A stretch of 64,000 bases of DNA from Flavobacteriales bacterium UBA852 (GCA_002295925.1 DBGO01000022.1:1-64000); one strand, 5' to 3'. Counted from the first letter of the stretch, positions 1 to 8,846 are shown. The notes: a model not told the origin generated them from the letters alone. Numbers and translations are program-made.

Positions 1-151
1 ATTTACAAATGCACAACGGGTTTAGAAAAGTATTCGATGCTTCTTTTTAAAAAGGGATGAAATTCACAAGAATGTAACACTATATTTAAATTTGAATGAG
101 GTATTTTTCGTAAAATTATCCTTATTTTGCATGTATTAAAATTTTTCTGAT

Positions 152-949
152 ATGATAACAAAAGAAGAAATTGTCAAGAATTGGTTACCACGATACACAG
201 GAACGGAAGTAGAAGATTTTGGTAAATATATTTTACTGACCAATTTTAATAATTATTTGGAAATTTTTGCAGAAATAATGGGAGCGGAAATCAGAGGGAG
301 AGATAAAGCAATGCCCAATGCCACAGCCGATGGCATTTCGATGATAAATTTCAGTATGGGAAGCGCCAATGCGGCAACTATTATGGATTTGTTGAGTGCC
401 GTTGCGCCAAATGCCGTATTGTTTTTAGGGAAATGCGGTGGATTGAAGCGTAAAAATAAAATTGGCGATTATATTTTACCCATAGCAGCCATTCGAGGCG
501 AGGGAACATCGGATGATTATTTTCCTTCCGAAGTACCATCGTTACCGGCATTTACCTTACAGAGAGCGGTTAGTACAACCGTAAGAGAGTTTAATCGCGA
601 TTATTGGACAGGAACGGTTTATACTACCAACCGCAGAGTTTGGGAACACGATGAAGAATTTAAACAATATTTACGCAAAACTAGGGCAATGGGTATCGAT
701 ATGGAAACTGCCACACTGTTTAGTGTAGGGTTTTCTAATTCTATTCCAACAGGAGCGCTATTGTTGGTATCCGACCAACCAATGATACCCGAAGGAGTGA
801 AAACCTCTGAGAGCGATAAGAAAGTAACCGCCGGTTTTGTAGAGGAACATATAAAAATTGGCATCGAATCATTACGGGAAATTAAAAATGCCGGGCGTTC
901 GGTTAAACACTTACGCTTTGATATTGACGAAGACAAAGCCGAAGAGTAG
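152..949 (+). CDS. amn: AMP nucleosidase, short form
   Basis: Likely hydrolyses AMP to adenine and ribose 5-phosphate in the cytoplasm, a purine-salvage reaction. The 265 residues match the phosphorylase-fold catalytic domain: a GKCGG glycine loop at 93-97, GEGTSDDY near 117, the GIDMETA ribose-binding signature at 181-187 and SDQP at 207-210 carrying the probable catalytic Asp. The E. coli enzyme is nearly twice as long; its N-terminal domain is absent here, as in other Bacteroidota forms known to me. The ATG at 152 fits the domain start. holA begins 5 bp after the stop, so the two are probably cotranscribed. The adenine produced could feed the apt product at 28.3 kb. A related nucleoside phosphorylase activity is the main alternative. 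Confidence 0.9.
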   Translation: MITKEEIVKNWLPRYTGTEVEDFGKYILLTNFNNYLEIFAEIMGAEIRGRDKAMPNATADGISMINFSMGSANAATIMDLLSAVAPNAVLFLGKCGGLKRKNKIGDYILPIAAIRGEGTSDDYFPSEVPSLPAFTLQRAVSTTVREFNRDYWTGTVYTTNRRVWEHDEEFKQYLRKTRAMGIDMETATLFSVGFSNSIPTGALLLVSDQPMIPEGVKTSESDKKVTAGFVEEHIKIGIESLREIKNAGRSVKHLRFDIDEDKAEE

Positions 950-954
950 CGTTT

Positions 955-1959
955 ATGAGTGATTATAATTCTATTATCAAAGACATAAAAAACAAAAATT
1001 TCAGTACGGTTTATTTTTTGGCTGGAGACGAACCGTATTTTATCGATAAAATTACCGAAGCCATTGATAAATATGCGCTTGAAGAGCACGAAAAAGATTT
1101 TAACCACACTGTGCTTTATGGTAAAGAAACCGATATTTCAACCGTTTTGTCCGAGGCAAAACGGTATCCAATGATGGCTGAACGTACTGTTGTAATGGTG
1201 AAAGAAGCTCAACACTTGCGCGATATTTCTTTACTCGAAAAATACCTCGAAAACCCTACGCCAACAACCGTTTTGGTTTTCTCTTATAAATATAAAAAAA
1301 CGGATGGACGTTCAAAAGTTATTAAAGCATTAAAGAAAAAAGCGGTTTATTTCGAATCGAATAAATTACGGGAGTATGAATTGCCTAAATGGATTACGGC
1401 ATTTTTAAAACAAAAAGGGTATGGTATTACACCCAAAGCATCGGTTTTATTGGTCGAGTTTTTGGGTGATGAAATCGGTAAAATAGTCAATGAGTTGGAA
1501 AAATTGTTTTTGGTTATTCCCGAAAATTCTACAATTGACGAACAAGTAATTGAGAAAAATATTGGTATAAGCAAAGACTTCAATAATTTTGAATTGAATA
1601 AAGCTATTGGTCAAAAAGACGTGCTGAAAGCAAACAAAATTGCTTTATATTTCAGTAAAAACCCTAAAAATCATCCACTTGTTGTTACTATTTCTACTTT
1701 GTATAATTATTTTACCACTCTGCTGAAATATCATTACTTAAAAGATAAAAGCAACGATAAGCAAGTTGCCGGCGCATTGGGTGTGCATCCGTTTTTTGTG
1801 AAAGAATATGCGCAAGCCGCACGGATGTATAATATTAAAAAATGTGCGCAAATAATCGGTTATTTACGTGAGTACGATGCCAAATCAAAAGGAGTGGACA
1901 ATACTTCTACTTCCGATTACGATTTACTCAAAGAGTTACTGTTTAAGATTCTTCACTAA
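955..1959 (+). CDS. holA: DNA polymerase III delta subunit
   Basis: Clamp-loader subunit that opens the sliding clamp for loading onto DNA. The 334-residue protein has the usual HolA length and the family N-terminal motif GDEPYFID at about 24-31, followed by an AAA+-like but non-hydrolysing domain to about residue 140 and a helical C-terminal half. The segment around LVEFLGDEIGKIVNELEKL (about 163-181) is typical of the family. It starts 5 bp after the AMP nucleosidase stop, suggesting translational coupling. No canonical Shine-Dalgarno is evident, which is normal for this phylum. An inverted repeat lies 20 bp past its stop. Confidence 0.93.
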   Translation: MSDYNSIIKDIKNKNFSTVYFLAGDEPYFIDKITEAIDKYALEEHEKDFNHTVLYGKETDISTVLSEAKRYPMMAERTVVMVKEAQHLRDISLLEKYLENPTPTTVLVFSYKYKKTDGRSKVIKALKKKAVYFESNKLREYELPKWITAFLKQKGYGITPKASVLLVEFLGDEIGKIVNELEKLFLVIPENSTIDEQVIEKNIGISKDFNNFELNKAIGQKDVLKANKIALYFSKNPKNHPLVVTISTLYNYFTTLLKYHYLKDKSNDKQVAGALGVHPFFVKEYAQAARMYNIKKCAQIIGYLREYDAKSKGVDNTSTSDYDLLKELLFKILH

Positions 1960-1978
1960 CAAAATACAATACTTAAAG

Positions 1979-1994
1979 TAACAGTGTGCTGTTA
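1979..1994. repeat. Short inverted repeat between holA and the solute-binding protein gene
   Basis: TAACAG and CTGTTA form a perfect 6-bp inverted repeat around TGTG. No T-tract follows, so it is a poor terminator; it could be an operator for the downstream lipoprotein gene or mere chance. Confidence 0.3.
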
Positions 1995-2061
1995 GTAAAT
2001 CGTATTACGCGGAGTGTTTTTGTTTTAACGGATTTGCTAATATTACAAAAAATGGTATTTT

Positions 2062-3735
2062 ATGCGCAATCTGACTTATCTTTTCATTTTAATCATTACC
2101 GGAATAGCATTTTCTTGTGGAAATAAAGAAAATCAATCAAAAGAACTTCCGTCAACTATTTTCCGGTATAATGAATCAGCTGGAATTACATCATTAGACC
2201 CTGCTTTTGCCCGAAATTTAGAAAATATTTGGGCTGTGAATCAAATATTTAACGGTTTAGTGCAAATGGATGATAAATTGCACGTAAAACCTTGTATAGC
2301 AAAACGCTGGGAAATAAACGAAGATGGTACCGAATATACTTTTTATTTGCGCAACGATGTATATTTTCACGACGATTCTGTTTTTGCCAACGGTAAAGGA
2401 CGGAAAGTAACGGCGCAAGATTTTGTGCACAGTTTTTTCAGAATTGTTGACCCGAAAGTAGCCTCGCCCGGAGCGTGGATTTTTAATATGATTGATTTTT
2501 CGGAGCGAAGCAATTACGCCGGATTTGTTGCCGAAAATGATACCACGCTGAAAATTTACCTTTCCAATCCGTTTCCGCCGTTTTTAGGATTACTCACGAT
2601 GCAATATTGTTCGGTAGTTCCGCACGAGGCAGTTGAAAAATATGGTTACGAGTTCCGAAATCATCCCGTAGGTACGGGTCCTTTTAAATTTAAAACATGG
2701 AAAGAAGGTGTAAAACTCATTTTAGAGAAAAACCCAAATTATTTTGAAAAAGATGAAAACGGAAAACGATTGCCATATTTAGATGGTGTGGCAATTTCGT
2801 TTATAAAAGATGAAGAAGCCGAGTTTTATGAGTTTATGCAAGGAAAACTCGATTTTGTAAGCGGCAGAGAAGGAATGGCAAAGCAAGAGATTTTTACAAC
2901 CAAAGGGGAGTTGAAAAAAGAATACCAAAATAAAATTGATTTAATAAAAGGCGATTTTTTAAATACCGAATATTTAGGGATTTTAGTAGATGAAAATTTA
3001 CCCATTGTCAAAGAAAGCCCCTTGCGGTTGAAAGCCATTCGCCAAGCCATAAACTATGGTTTTGACAGGGATAAAATGATTACCTTTTTACGCAAAAACA
3101 TTGGTACACCTGCACACGCAGGTTTTGTGCCGCGTGGATTACCCTCATTTGACGAAAGTAAGGTAAAGGGTTATACATACAACCCCGAAAAAGCAAAGGA
3201 GCTATTGTTTGAAGCAGGTTTCCCAAATGGCGAAGGTTTGCCGCAAATAACACTCAGCACAACGGCTCAATATCTTGATTTATGTGAATTTATACAACAT
3301 CAGTTGGAAGAGATTGGGTTTAAGATTAAAATAGATGTTAACCCTGCCGCTACGCACCGTGAATTGGTGGCACAATCAAAGGTTAATTTTTTCCGTAAAT
3401 CGTGGGTTGCCGATTATCCGGATGCCGAAAATTATTTAGCTCTTTTTTACAGTAAAAATTTCTCTCCAAAAGGACCAAACTACACCCATTTTAAAAACTT
3501 TATGTTTGATAAATATTACGAACAGGCAATAAAAGAAGTGAACGACAGTGTGCGCTATGAACTGTATCAAAAAATGGATAAAATTGTGATAGAAGAAGCA
3601 CCCGTAGTGCCTTTGTATTACGATGTAGCCATTCGTTTAAAACAAAAAAATGTAAAAGGATTGGGCATTAATCCAATAAATTTGCTGGTTTTAAAACATG
3701 TACAAAAAGAGAGTCCGTTAGCAAAACAAGAATAA
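2062..3735 (+). CDS. Peptide/oligopeptide-type ABC solute-binding lipoprotein (SBP_bac_5 family)
   Basis: Predicted extracytoplasmic receptor for a peptide or similar substrate. The 557 residues begin with a lipoprotein signal: hydrophobic residues 5-17 and a lipobox ending at Cys19 (IAFSC). The rest reads as a DppA/OppA-like family 5 solute-binding protein, with motifs such as LDPAFARN, AKRWEINEDGTEYTFYLR near 75-92 and HPVGTGPFKFKTWKEGVKL near 210. The length is normal for the family. No permease or ATPase gene lies beside it: holA is upstream and trxA downstream, so it is either an orphan receptor for a transporter encoded elsewhere or has another role. The substrate cannot be read from the sequence. 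Confidence 0.9.
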   Translation: MRNLTYLFILIITGIAFSCGNKENQSKELPSTIFRYNESAGITSLDPAFARNLENIWAVNQIFNGLVQMDDKLHVKPCIAKRWEINEDGTEYTFYLRNDVYFHDDSVFANGKGRKVTAQDFVHSFFRIVDPKVASPGAWIFNMIDFSERSNYAGFVAENDTTLKIYLSNPFPPFLGLLTMQYCSVVPHEAVEKYGYEFRNHPVGTGPFKFKTWKEGVKLILEKNPNYFEKDENGKRLPYLDGVAISFIKDEEAEFYEFMQGKLDFVSGREGMAKQEIFTTKGELKKEYQNKIDLIKGDFLNTEYLGILVDENLPIVKESPLRLKAIRQAINYGFDRDKMITFLRKNIGTPAHAGFVPRGLPSFDESKVKGYTYNPEKAKELLFEAGFPNGEGLPQITLSTTAQYLDLCEFIQHQLEEIGFKIKIDVNPAATHRELVAQSKVNFFRKSWVADYPDAENYLALFYSKNFSPKGPNYTHFKNFMFDKYYEQAIKEVNDSVRYELYQKMDKIVIEEAPVVPLYYDVAIRLKQKNVKGLGINPINLLVLKHVQKESPLAKQE

Positions 3736-3782
3736 AGTAAATTTTACCGTCATGAAAAGAAAAATAAAGTAATTTTACGTCA
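3731..3782 (+). repeat. Imperfect direct repeat upstream of trxA
   Basis: AATAAAGTAAATTTTACCGTCA at 3731-3752 recurs as AATAAAGTAATTTTACGTCA at 3763-3782, two single-base indels apart, with copies offset by 32 bp. Each contains a sequence resembling the Bacteroidota -7 element (TAATTTTA against TAnnTTTG), so this could be a duplicated promoter. The first copy overlaps the stop codon of the upstream gene. Confidence 0.45.
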
Positions 3783-3819
3783 CAAAATAAAAAATTATAA
3801 ATTCTAAAAAATAAAAACT

Positions 3820-4137
3820 ATGGCAATTGAAATTACAGACGCAAACTTTGAAGAAGTTGTGTTAAAAGCAGATAAACCGGTATTGGTTGATTTTTGGGCT
3901 GTATGGTGTGGCCCTTGTAGAATGGTTGGTCCTATTGTTGAGGAACTTTCAAAAGAATATGAAGGAAAAGCCATTATCGGTAAAGTGGATGTAGATAACA
4001 ATCCTCAAGTGGCAGCACAAATGGGAATTAGAAATATTCCTACTTTGTTATTTTTTAAAGATGGAGAGATTAAAGACAAACAAGTAGGTGCAGTGCCTAA
4101 AAACGTATTAGCCGAAAAGCTTGAAAAATTAATGTAA
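3820..4137 (+). CDS. trxA: Thioredoxin
   Basis: Cytoplasmic protein-disulfide reductant. At 105 residues it is standard thioredoxin length, with the active site WCGPC (W29, C30, C33) and the cis-proline loop NIPT (P74). There is no signal peptide or extra domain, so a periplasmic role is unlikely. It sits alone between the solute-binding lipoprotein and a strong terminator. A 68-bp region containing a direct repeat of promoter-like sequence lies immediately upstream, suggesting it has its own promoter. Confidence 0.97.
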   Translation: MAIEITDANFEEVVLKADKPVLVDFWAVWCGPCRMVGPIVEELSKEYEGKAIIGKVDVDNNPQVAAQMGIRNIPTLLFFKDGEIKDKQVGAVPKNVLAEKLEKLM

Positions 4138-4160
4138 AAGCACATTTTAGTTATCCGACA

Positions 4161-4194
4161 AAAGCCCTTGAAAATATATTTTCAAGGGCTTTTT
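4161..4194 (+). terminator. Rho-independent terminator after trxA
   Basis: AAAGCCCTTGAAAA pairs with TTTTCAAGGGCTTT around a short AT loop and is followed by T residues. It starts about 24 bp past the trxA stop. The A-rich 5' arm would also serve transcripts from the convergent acyltransferase pseudogene. Confidence 0.9.
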
Positions 4195-4213
4195 GAATAT
4201 TTATAAAGAGCAT

Positions 4214-5351
4214 TTATCGTTTGCTGTCAATTATTCTAAACCGTTTACTGATTTTTAAAAAGGGCTTTTCCAATATTTCATAGCTTAGAGCCGAAATCCC
4301 GATAGTGATTATTATATTGGCAATAATAAAAAGCCACATATTTGAACTGTTATATTCCCACATAATTTTCTTTATCACAAAAAGAAAAACAATGTTACCG
4401 TACATATATATGCCGTAAGAAATTTTTCCCAGGTAATGAATAATGCTGTTGGGTTTGATTAAATGCTTAAATTTTGAATTAAAGTTGTAGTCAATCAATA
4501 AAAGCGAGAAAATAAGCAGGTAAAAATATTTTTTGAATGCCGCTTTGTACCAGATGCCCCAGTCGGAAACAATGTCAATACTTAATACAGCAATTAAAAT
4601 GACGAAAAGTACTGTTCTCCATTTCCAATTAAGAGAAAGTTGAAAAGGTTTTTTAAAATAAAAGTAAGCGCCTATTGCTCCGATAACAATTTCATCCATC
4701 CGGCTTAAAGTATGTAAATACAAAGTAAACCAAGGATAATTCATTGATAATGCAGTATAGATTCTAAAAGCAATGCTTAATCCGAAAAACCCTAAAAGAA
4801 ACTTTAATAAATGTTTAATGGGAATAAATGCTATAATAAAAGGCCATAATAAATAGAAATGCTCTTCGATGCATATTGACCAAAAATTTGAGAATGGGAA
4901 TGTCCAATGTTGAGTATTGATTATGTCAAAATTTCCCAAAAAGAAAGCATTTGCCAAATAATTGGGTACAGGTGTACTGTCAAGCCAAGAAACCAAAAAC
5001 GGTGAAATAGCAACAATAAAAAAGTAAAATGGCTAAATGCGAAAAATTCTTCTAATCATAAATTTTCCGATAGCAATACTGTTGTTTTTTTGTTTTTCGG
5101 CTAAAAGCAAATAGGTAATTAAAAATCCACTGAGTAAGAAAAGATATCTACACCAATACCAAGGTTTCGTATAAATCTGTCTACATACTTTCCAAATGCG
5201 GTTAGCTCTTTGTATGTGCCTCCCGATTAATTCCAACTTCGCCAAACCAACCGCACCAAGCTTCATACACGTGTAGAATTAAAATCATAAATGCCGCATA
5301 AAACCTTACAACATCAAAATAAGGAAAATAAACCTGTTGATTTTTTTGCAT
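4214..5351 (-). pseudogene. Acyltransferase-3 (OafA/YrhL-like) membrane protein, broken
   Basis: Remnant of an integral-membrane O-acyltransferase of the kind that modifies surface polysaccharide. The reading starts at ATG 5351 and needs three repairs. One base is missing near 5217-5226, a second in the A-run at 5139-5142 (restoring GVDIFFLLSGF), and TAG at 5033-5035 stands where the family motif RIWP has Trp. The 1138 bp plus two lost bases gives exactly 380 codons, which supports the reconstruction. Family motifs remain: FFLLSGFLITY, FMIRRIFRI, then FSNFWSICIEEHFYLLWP and KISYGIYMYG. The intact paralogue at 51829-52905 shows the same motifs in order. Sequencing error could explain one indel but hardly all three lesions. 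Confidence 0.88.
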
Positions 5352-5644
5352 TAATTTCTATATCATTTTACAATTACGTGATAAAATTACAGTATTAGTC
5401 ACTTATTATAATGATTCTCAAGTATAATTTTTGAATTTAAACTTTTATAATAAAAATTGCAGCATTTTAAGTGTGTGTTCAATTTCAAAACTCTATTACT
5501 CTAAAATCAAAATTTTTCGAGTGTATGTTAATAAATCATTCGTATTGCAGATATGCAAAAAATATCTTTTGGAAACCTCTGAAAATGATTTTATTATTTG
5601 GGGAATTGTAACGGCGGTTATCAAAAAAGTGTAGTCATTTATCT
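5352..5644. other. Gene-free AT-rich interval
   Basis: No recognisable gene, RNA or repeat. A 67-codon open frame with a TTG start (5431-5634, plus strand) has no family resemblance and is probably fortuitous. Confidence 0.6.
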
Positions 5645-7165
5645 TTATGCTTCCTTACAATAGTAATAATCTTGCTTTTTGTAGATTTCTTCGTAAGTCA
5701 TTACTTTGTTGTATTCCACTCTTCGGTAAATATCTTTTGCTTTAAAAGCGTAAATAGAGTCAAAACCTGCGGCGGCTACCATTTCTGCAGCAGCTTCAAG
5801 CGTTCGTTTATGAAAATTGGCTACTCTTTGTGCTTTATCCTCAATAATCAATCCGCGCATTAATTCTTTGTTTTGCGTGGCTATTCCCGTAGGACATTTG
5901 CCAGTATTACAACGTAATGCCTGAATACAACCCAGAGCAAACATCATTCCCCGGGCAGAGTTACACGTATCGGCACCTAAAGCAATGGCTTTTATAATAT
6001 CAAATCCGGAGATGATTTTTCCCGAAGCTATAATTTTTATATGATTTCGTATTCCGGCAGTTTGTAATGTATTATGAACAAATGCCAATCCTTCGTAAAG
6101 TGGAACACCAACATAATCCGAAAATTCCAGAGGTGCAGCACCTGTTCCACCTTCGGCGCCGTCAACAGTAATGAAATCGGGGTAAATGTCATATTTTTTC
6201 ATTGCATCCACTACGTTGGAAAATTCGGCTTTATCGCCAATACATAGTTTAAACCCTACCGGTTTACCATTGCTTAGTTTGCGTAGTTTATCAATAAATA
6301 AAATTAAACCTTCGGCACCTTCAAAAGCAGAATGATAAGGAGGAGACAGTATATCGGTATGTGGCTTAACTTTTCTGATTTTGGCTATTTCTTCAGTGTT
6401 TTTTTCGGCAGGTAAAATACCGCCGTGCCCCGGTTTAGCTCCTTGCGACAGTTTTATTTCTATCATTTTTACGTTGGGCAAGTTCGCTTGTTCTTGAAAT
6501 AATTCTTCAGAGAAACTCCCGTCTTCATTGCGGCAGCCGAAATATCCGGTGCCAATTTGCCAAATCAAATCGCCATTATGTTGTAAGTGATACGGGCTTA
6601 TACTTCCTTCGCCTGTATTGTGGGCAAAATTGCCCAACTTGGCGCCTTTATTCAATGCTAAAATAGCATTTTTGCTTAAAGCTCCAAAACTCATGGCTGA
6701 TATATTGTATATCGATGCATTGTAAGGTTGTTTGCAGTCTTTGTTTCCAAAAGTCAGCCGTAAATCTTCATATGAAAAATGTTTAGGAAACATCGAGTGG
6801 TTTATCCATTCGTAGCCTGTTTCATGCGTATGGAGTTGTGTGCCAAACGGAATTTTTTCGTTTTCTTTTTTTGCCCGCGTATATACCAGGGTACGTGTTC
6901 TTTTGTTAAATGGTCGCCCGTTTACATCATCTTCAATAAAATATTGTTGAATCTCAGGCCGAATAAATTCAAACATATAGCGAAAATGTCCCAAAACAGG
7001 AAAGTTTCTTAAAATAGTATGTTTGGTTTGAAAAGCATCGTAATATCCGATAAGTAAAAGAGGAATAACGATGAATAAAATAAAATTCACCTTCGGATTA
7101 TACCAAACCCATAAAACTGATAATGCAAAAACAAAAGGGGCGGAGATGAAAAACAGTTTACGCAT
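5645..7165 (-). CDS. Membrane-anchored FMN-binding glutamate-synthase-like protein
   Basis: Resembles the FMN-binding synthase domain of glutamate synthase (COG0069). The 506 residues begin with two hydrophobic segments (about 5-22 and 26-42), then the alpha/beta-barrel domain with SIYNISAMSFGALS (151-164), KLSQGAKPGHGGILP (238-252) and DFITVDGAEGGTGAAP (330-345). Cys413, Cys419 and Cys424 are spaced C-x5-C-x4-C as for the [3Fe-4S] cluster of GltB. There is no N-terminal glutaminase domain and no gltD-like partner nearby, so it is unlikely to act as a complete glutamate synthase. Its substrate is unknown; an inner-membrane oxidoreductase is the reasonable inference. Confidence 0.88.
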   Translation of the reverse strand: MRKLFFISAPFVFALSVLWVWYNPKVNFILFIVIPLLLIGYYDAFQTKHTILRNFPVLGHFRYMFEFIRPEIQQYFIEDDVNGRPFNKRTRTLVYTRAKKENEKIPFGTQLHTHETGYEWINHSMFPKHFSYEDLRLTFGNKDCKQPYNASIYNISAMSFGALSKNAILALNKGAKLGNFAHNTGEGSISPYHLQHNGDLIWQIGTGYFGCRNEDGSFSEELFQEQANLPNVKMIEIKLSQGAKPGHGGILPAEKNTEEIAKIRKVKPHTDILSPPYHSAFEGAEGLILFIDKLRKLSNGKPVGFKLCIGDKAEFSNVVDAMKKYDIYPDFITVDGAEGGTGAAPLEFSDYVGVPLYEGLAFVHNTLQTAGIRNHIKIIASGKIISGFDIIKAIALGADTCNSARGMMFALGCIQALRCNTGKCPTGIATQNKELMRGLIIEDKAQRVANFHKRTLEAAAEMVAAAGFDSIYAFKAKDIYRRVEYNKVMTYEEIYKKQDYYYCKEA

Positions 7166-7242
7166 TTCGGAAAATTTTTATATTTTTATACGTTAAGAAC
7201 AGATAAAATTAAGATTAAAAATACGGTGAAAAAGTATTAGCA

Positions 7243-8466
7243 TTGACAAAAATCAAGAAAATACTGCAACAGTTTGGTCCGGGCTTGTTATATGCCGGAG
7301 CAGCCGTAGGCGTATCGCATTTGGTGCAATCGACCCGAGCAGGAGCGATGTACGGATATGGATTGTTGTGGGCAGTGTTGTTGGCAAATATGTTGAAATA
7401 TCCGTTTTTTAAATTTGGTCCGTATTATGCCACAGTTTCCAAAAAGAATTTGGTTCAAGGATATGCCGAAATTGGTCGGTGGGCGGTGTGGTTATTTTTC
7501 CTGATGACAGTTTTAACGATGTTTATTGTTCAGGCGGCAGTTACAGTTGTTACAACAGGTTTGGTTAATGAAGTTTTAGGTGTAAACCTTTCGCCTACGC
7601 AAGGAGGTGCTATCATCCTGTTTTTGTGTTTGAGCTTACTGTTAATTGGTAAATACGCATTGTTGGATAATACCATGAAATTGATAATTGTTTTACTTTC
7701 CCTTACAACAATAATTGCAGTAATATTCTCATTTAAAGATGCATCTGTTCCTGTTGAGATGAATTTTTCGCTAAACTCCACTAAAGATTTAGCTTTTTTG
7801 ATTGCCCTGATGGGCTGGATGCCTGCTCCGTTGGATATATCGGTATGGCATTCGGTTTGGTCGATAGAAAAAGAAAAAACAACCGGAAATACTGTGAGTT
7901 TAAAAAGTAGTATGCGCGATTTTAATACCGGCTATTGGGGGACAATGATTTTAGCGGTATTTTTTGTGATATTGGGTGCCAATACAATGTATTCGCAAGG
8001 AATAGAACCGGCGGCAGGTGCAACACCTTTTGCCAAGCAATTAATTGGTATTTATACCGAAAATATCGGACATTGGGCATATTACATTATTGCTGTTGCA
8101 GCGTTTACCACAATGTTTAGCACAACATTAACTTGTTTTGATGCTTACCCGCGTGTGATGGCGCCTGCAACTGAGATTATATACAACAAACGTCTTAATT
8201 TGCAATCCACTTATTGGTTTTGGCTAATTATGCTCTATGGCGGGACGGTATTGGTGTTGAGTTGTTGCTTGGATAATATGCGCGAATTCATAGATTTTGT
8301 CACTAAAGTATCCTTTTTGGTGGCGCCGGTTTTGGCTTTATTTAACTATATAGTCGTTTTTCATCGTTTAGAAGAAAGTAAAAGACCTCCAGAACGAATG
8401 CGGTGGGTAAGCATCGCCGGAATGTTGTATTTGCTGGGGTTTGGGATTTTTTATTTGGTTAGTTAA
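7243..8466 (+). CDS. Divergent Nramp-family (COG1914) transporter
   Basis: Polytopic inner-membrane transporter with about eleven hydrophobic segments in 407 residues. The opening GPGLL and the TRAGAMYGYG stretch align with transmembrane helix 1 of Nramp proteins, and GWMPAPLDISVWHS (191-204) aligns with helix 6. The metal-binding motifs are altered: DPGN of helix 1 is replaced by GVSH (residues 23-26) and MPH of helix 6 reads MPAP. Manganese or iron transport therefore cannot be assumed. The start is TTG at 7243; an in-frame TAG lies three codons upstream and the next ATG falls inside helix 1. It is divergent from the glutamate-synthase-like gene across 77 bp. Confidence 0.8.
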   Translation: MTKIKKILQQFGPGLLYAGAAVGVSHLVQSTRAGAMYGYGLLWAVLLANMLKYPFFKFGPYYATVSKKNLVQGYAEIGRWAVWLFFLMTVLTMFIVQAAVTVVTTGLVNEVLGVNLSPTQGGAIILFLCLSLLLIGKYALLDNTMKLIIVLLSLTTIIAVIFSFKDASVPVEMNFSLNSTKDLAFLIALMGWMPAPLDISVWHSVWSIEKEKTTGNTVSLKSSMRDFNTGYWGTMILAVFFVILGANTMYSQGIEPAAGATPFAKQLIGIYTENIGHWAYYIIAVAAFTTMFSTTLTCFDAYPRVMAPATEIIYNKRLNLQSTYWFWLIMLYGGTVLVLSCCLDNMREFIDFVTKVSFLVAPVLALFNYIVVFHRLEESKRPPERMRWVSIAGMLYLLGFGIFYLVS

Positions 8467-8516
8467 AAAGAGAAAAAGATTTCTTATAAAAAGAGTTAAT
8501 AAACAGTAATAAATAA

Positions 8517-8779
8517 ATGAATCAGCTATTAATTTCAACTAGTATAATTTTAACTATTGTTGGTTGTAAACAGAGGGGTGCAAAAAATAACGTAGATAAA
8601 GCAACTATTAAATCCGAAGAAATTACTAAAACAACTATATCTAAAAAAATCAAAAACAAAAAGACGATAACTTAGATACTGTTATTGTTTACTGGCAAAG
8701 AGAATTTGATACATTAATCGTAAAAAAAGTGTTGAATATTGAAATTGAAAGAAAAATAAAGTTTGCAGACAAAGACTAA
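8517..8779 (+). pseudogene. Small lipoprotein-like gene, probably frameshifted
   Basis: ATG 8517 opens a 52-codon frame ending at TAG 8673-8675. It has a short hydrophobic N-terminus and a lipobox-like IVGC ending at Cys17, but no basic residues before the core. A different frame continues without a stop from about 8645 to TAA 8777-8779 and reads DDNLDTVIVYWQREFDTLI in a protein-like way. Restoring one A in the seven-A run at 8643-8649 joins the two into 87 residues. I do not recognise the family. The alternative is a genuine 52-residue peptide with chance open sequence after it. It precedes the MORN-repeat gene on the same strand. Confidence 0.4.
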
Positions 8780-8846
8780 TCAATATAGTTAATGTTTGTG
8801 ATTTTAAATAAAAGTTATTATGTTTATTAAACGTAGGAGGCATTAG

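Noticed and set aside
1..60. Possible 3' end of an upstream gene (frames ending at 25, 50 or 60)
   Set aside because: Only 8-19 codons are visible and none of the peptides identifies a family, so no gene can be called.
5431..5634. 67-codon open frame on the plus strand
   Set aside because: TTG start, no family resemblance, and very AT-rich DNA where open frames are common.
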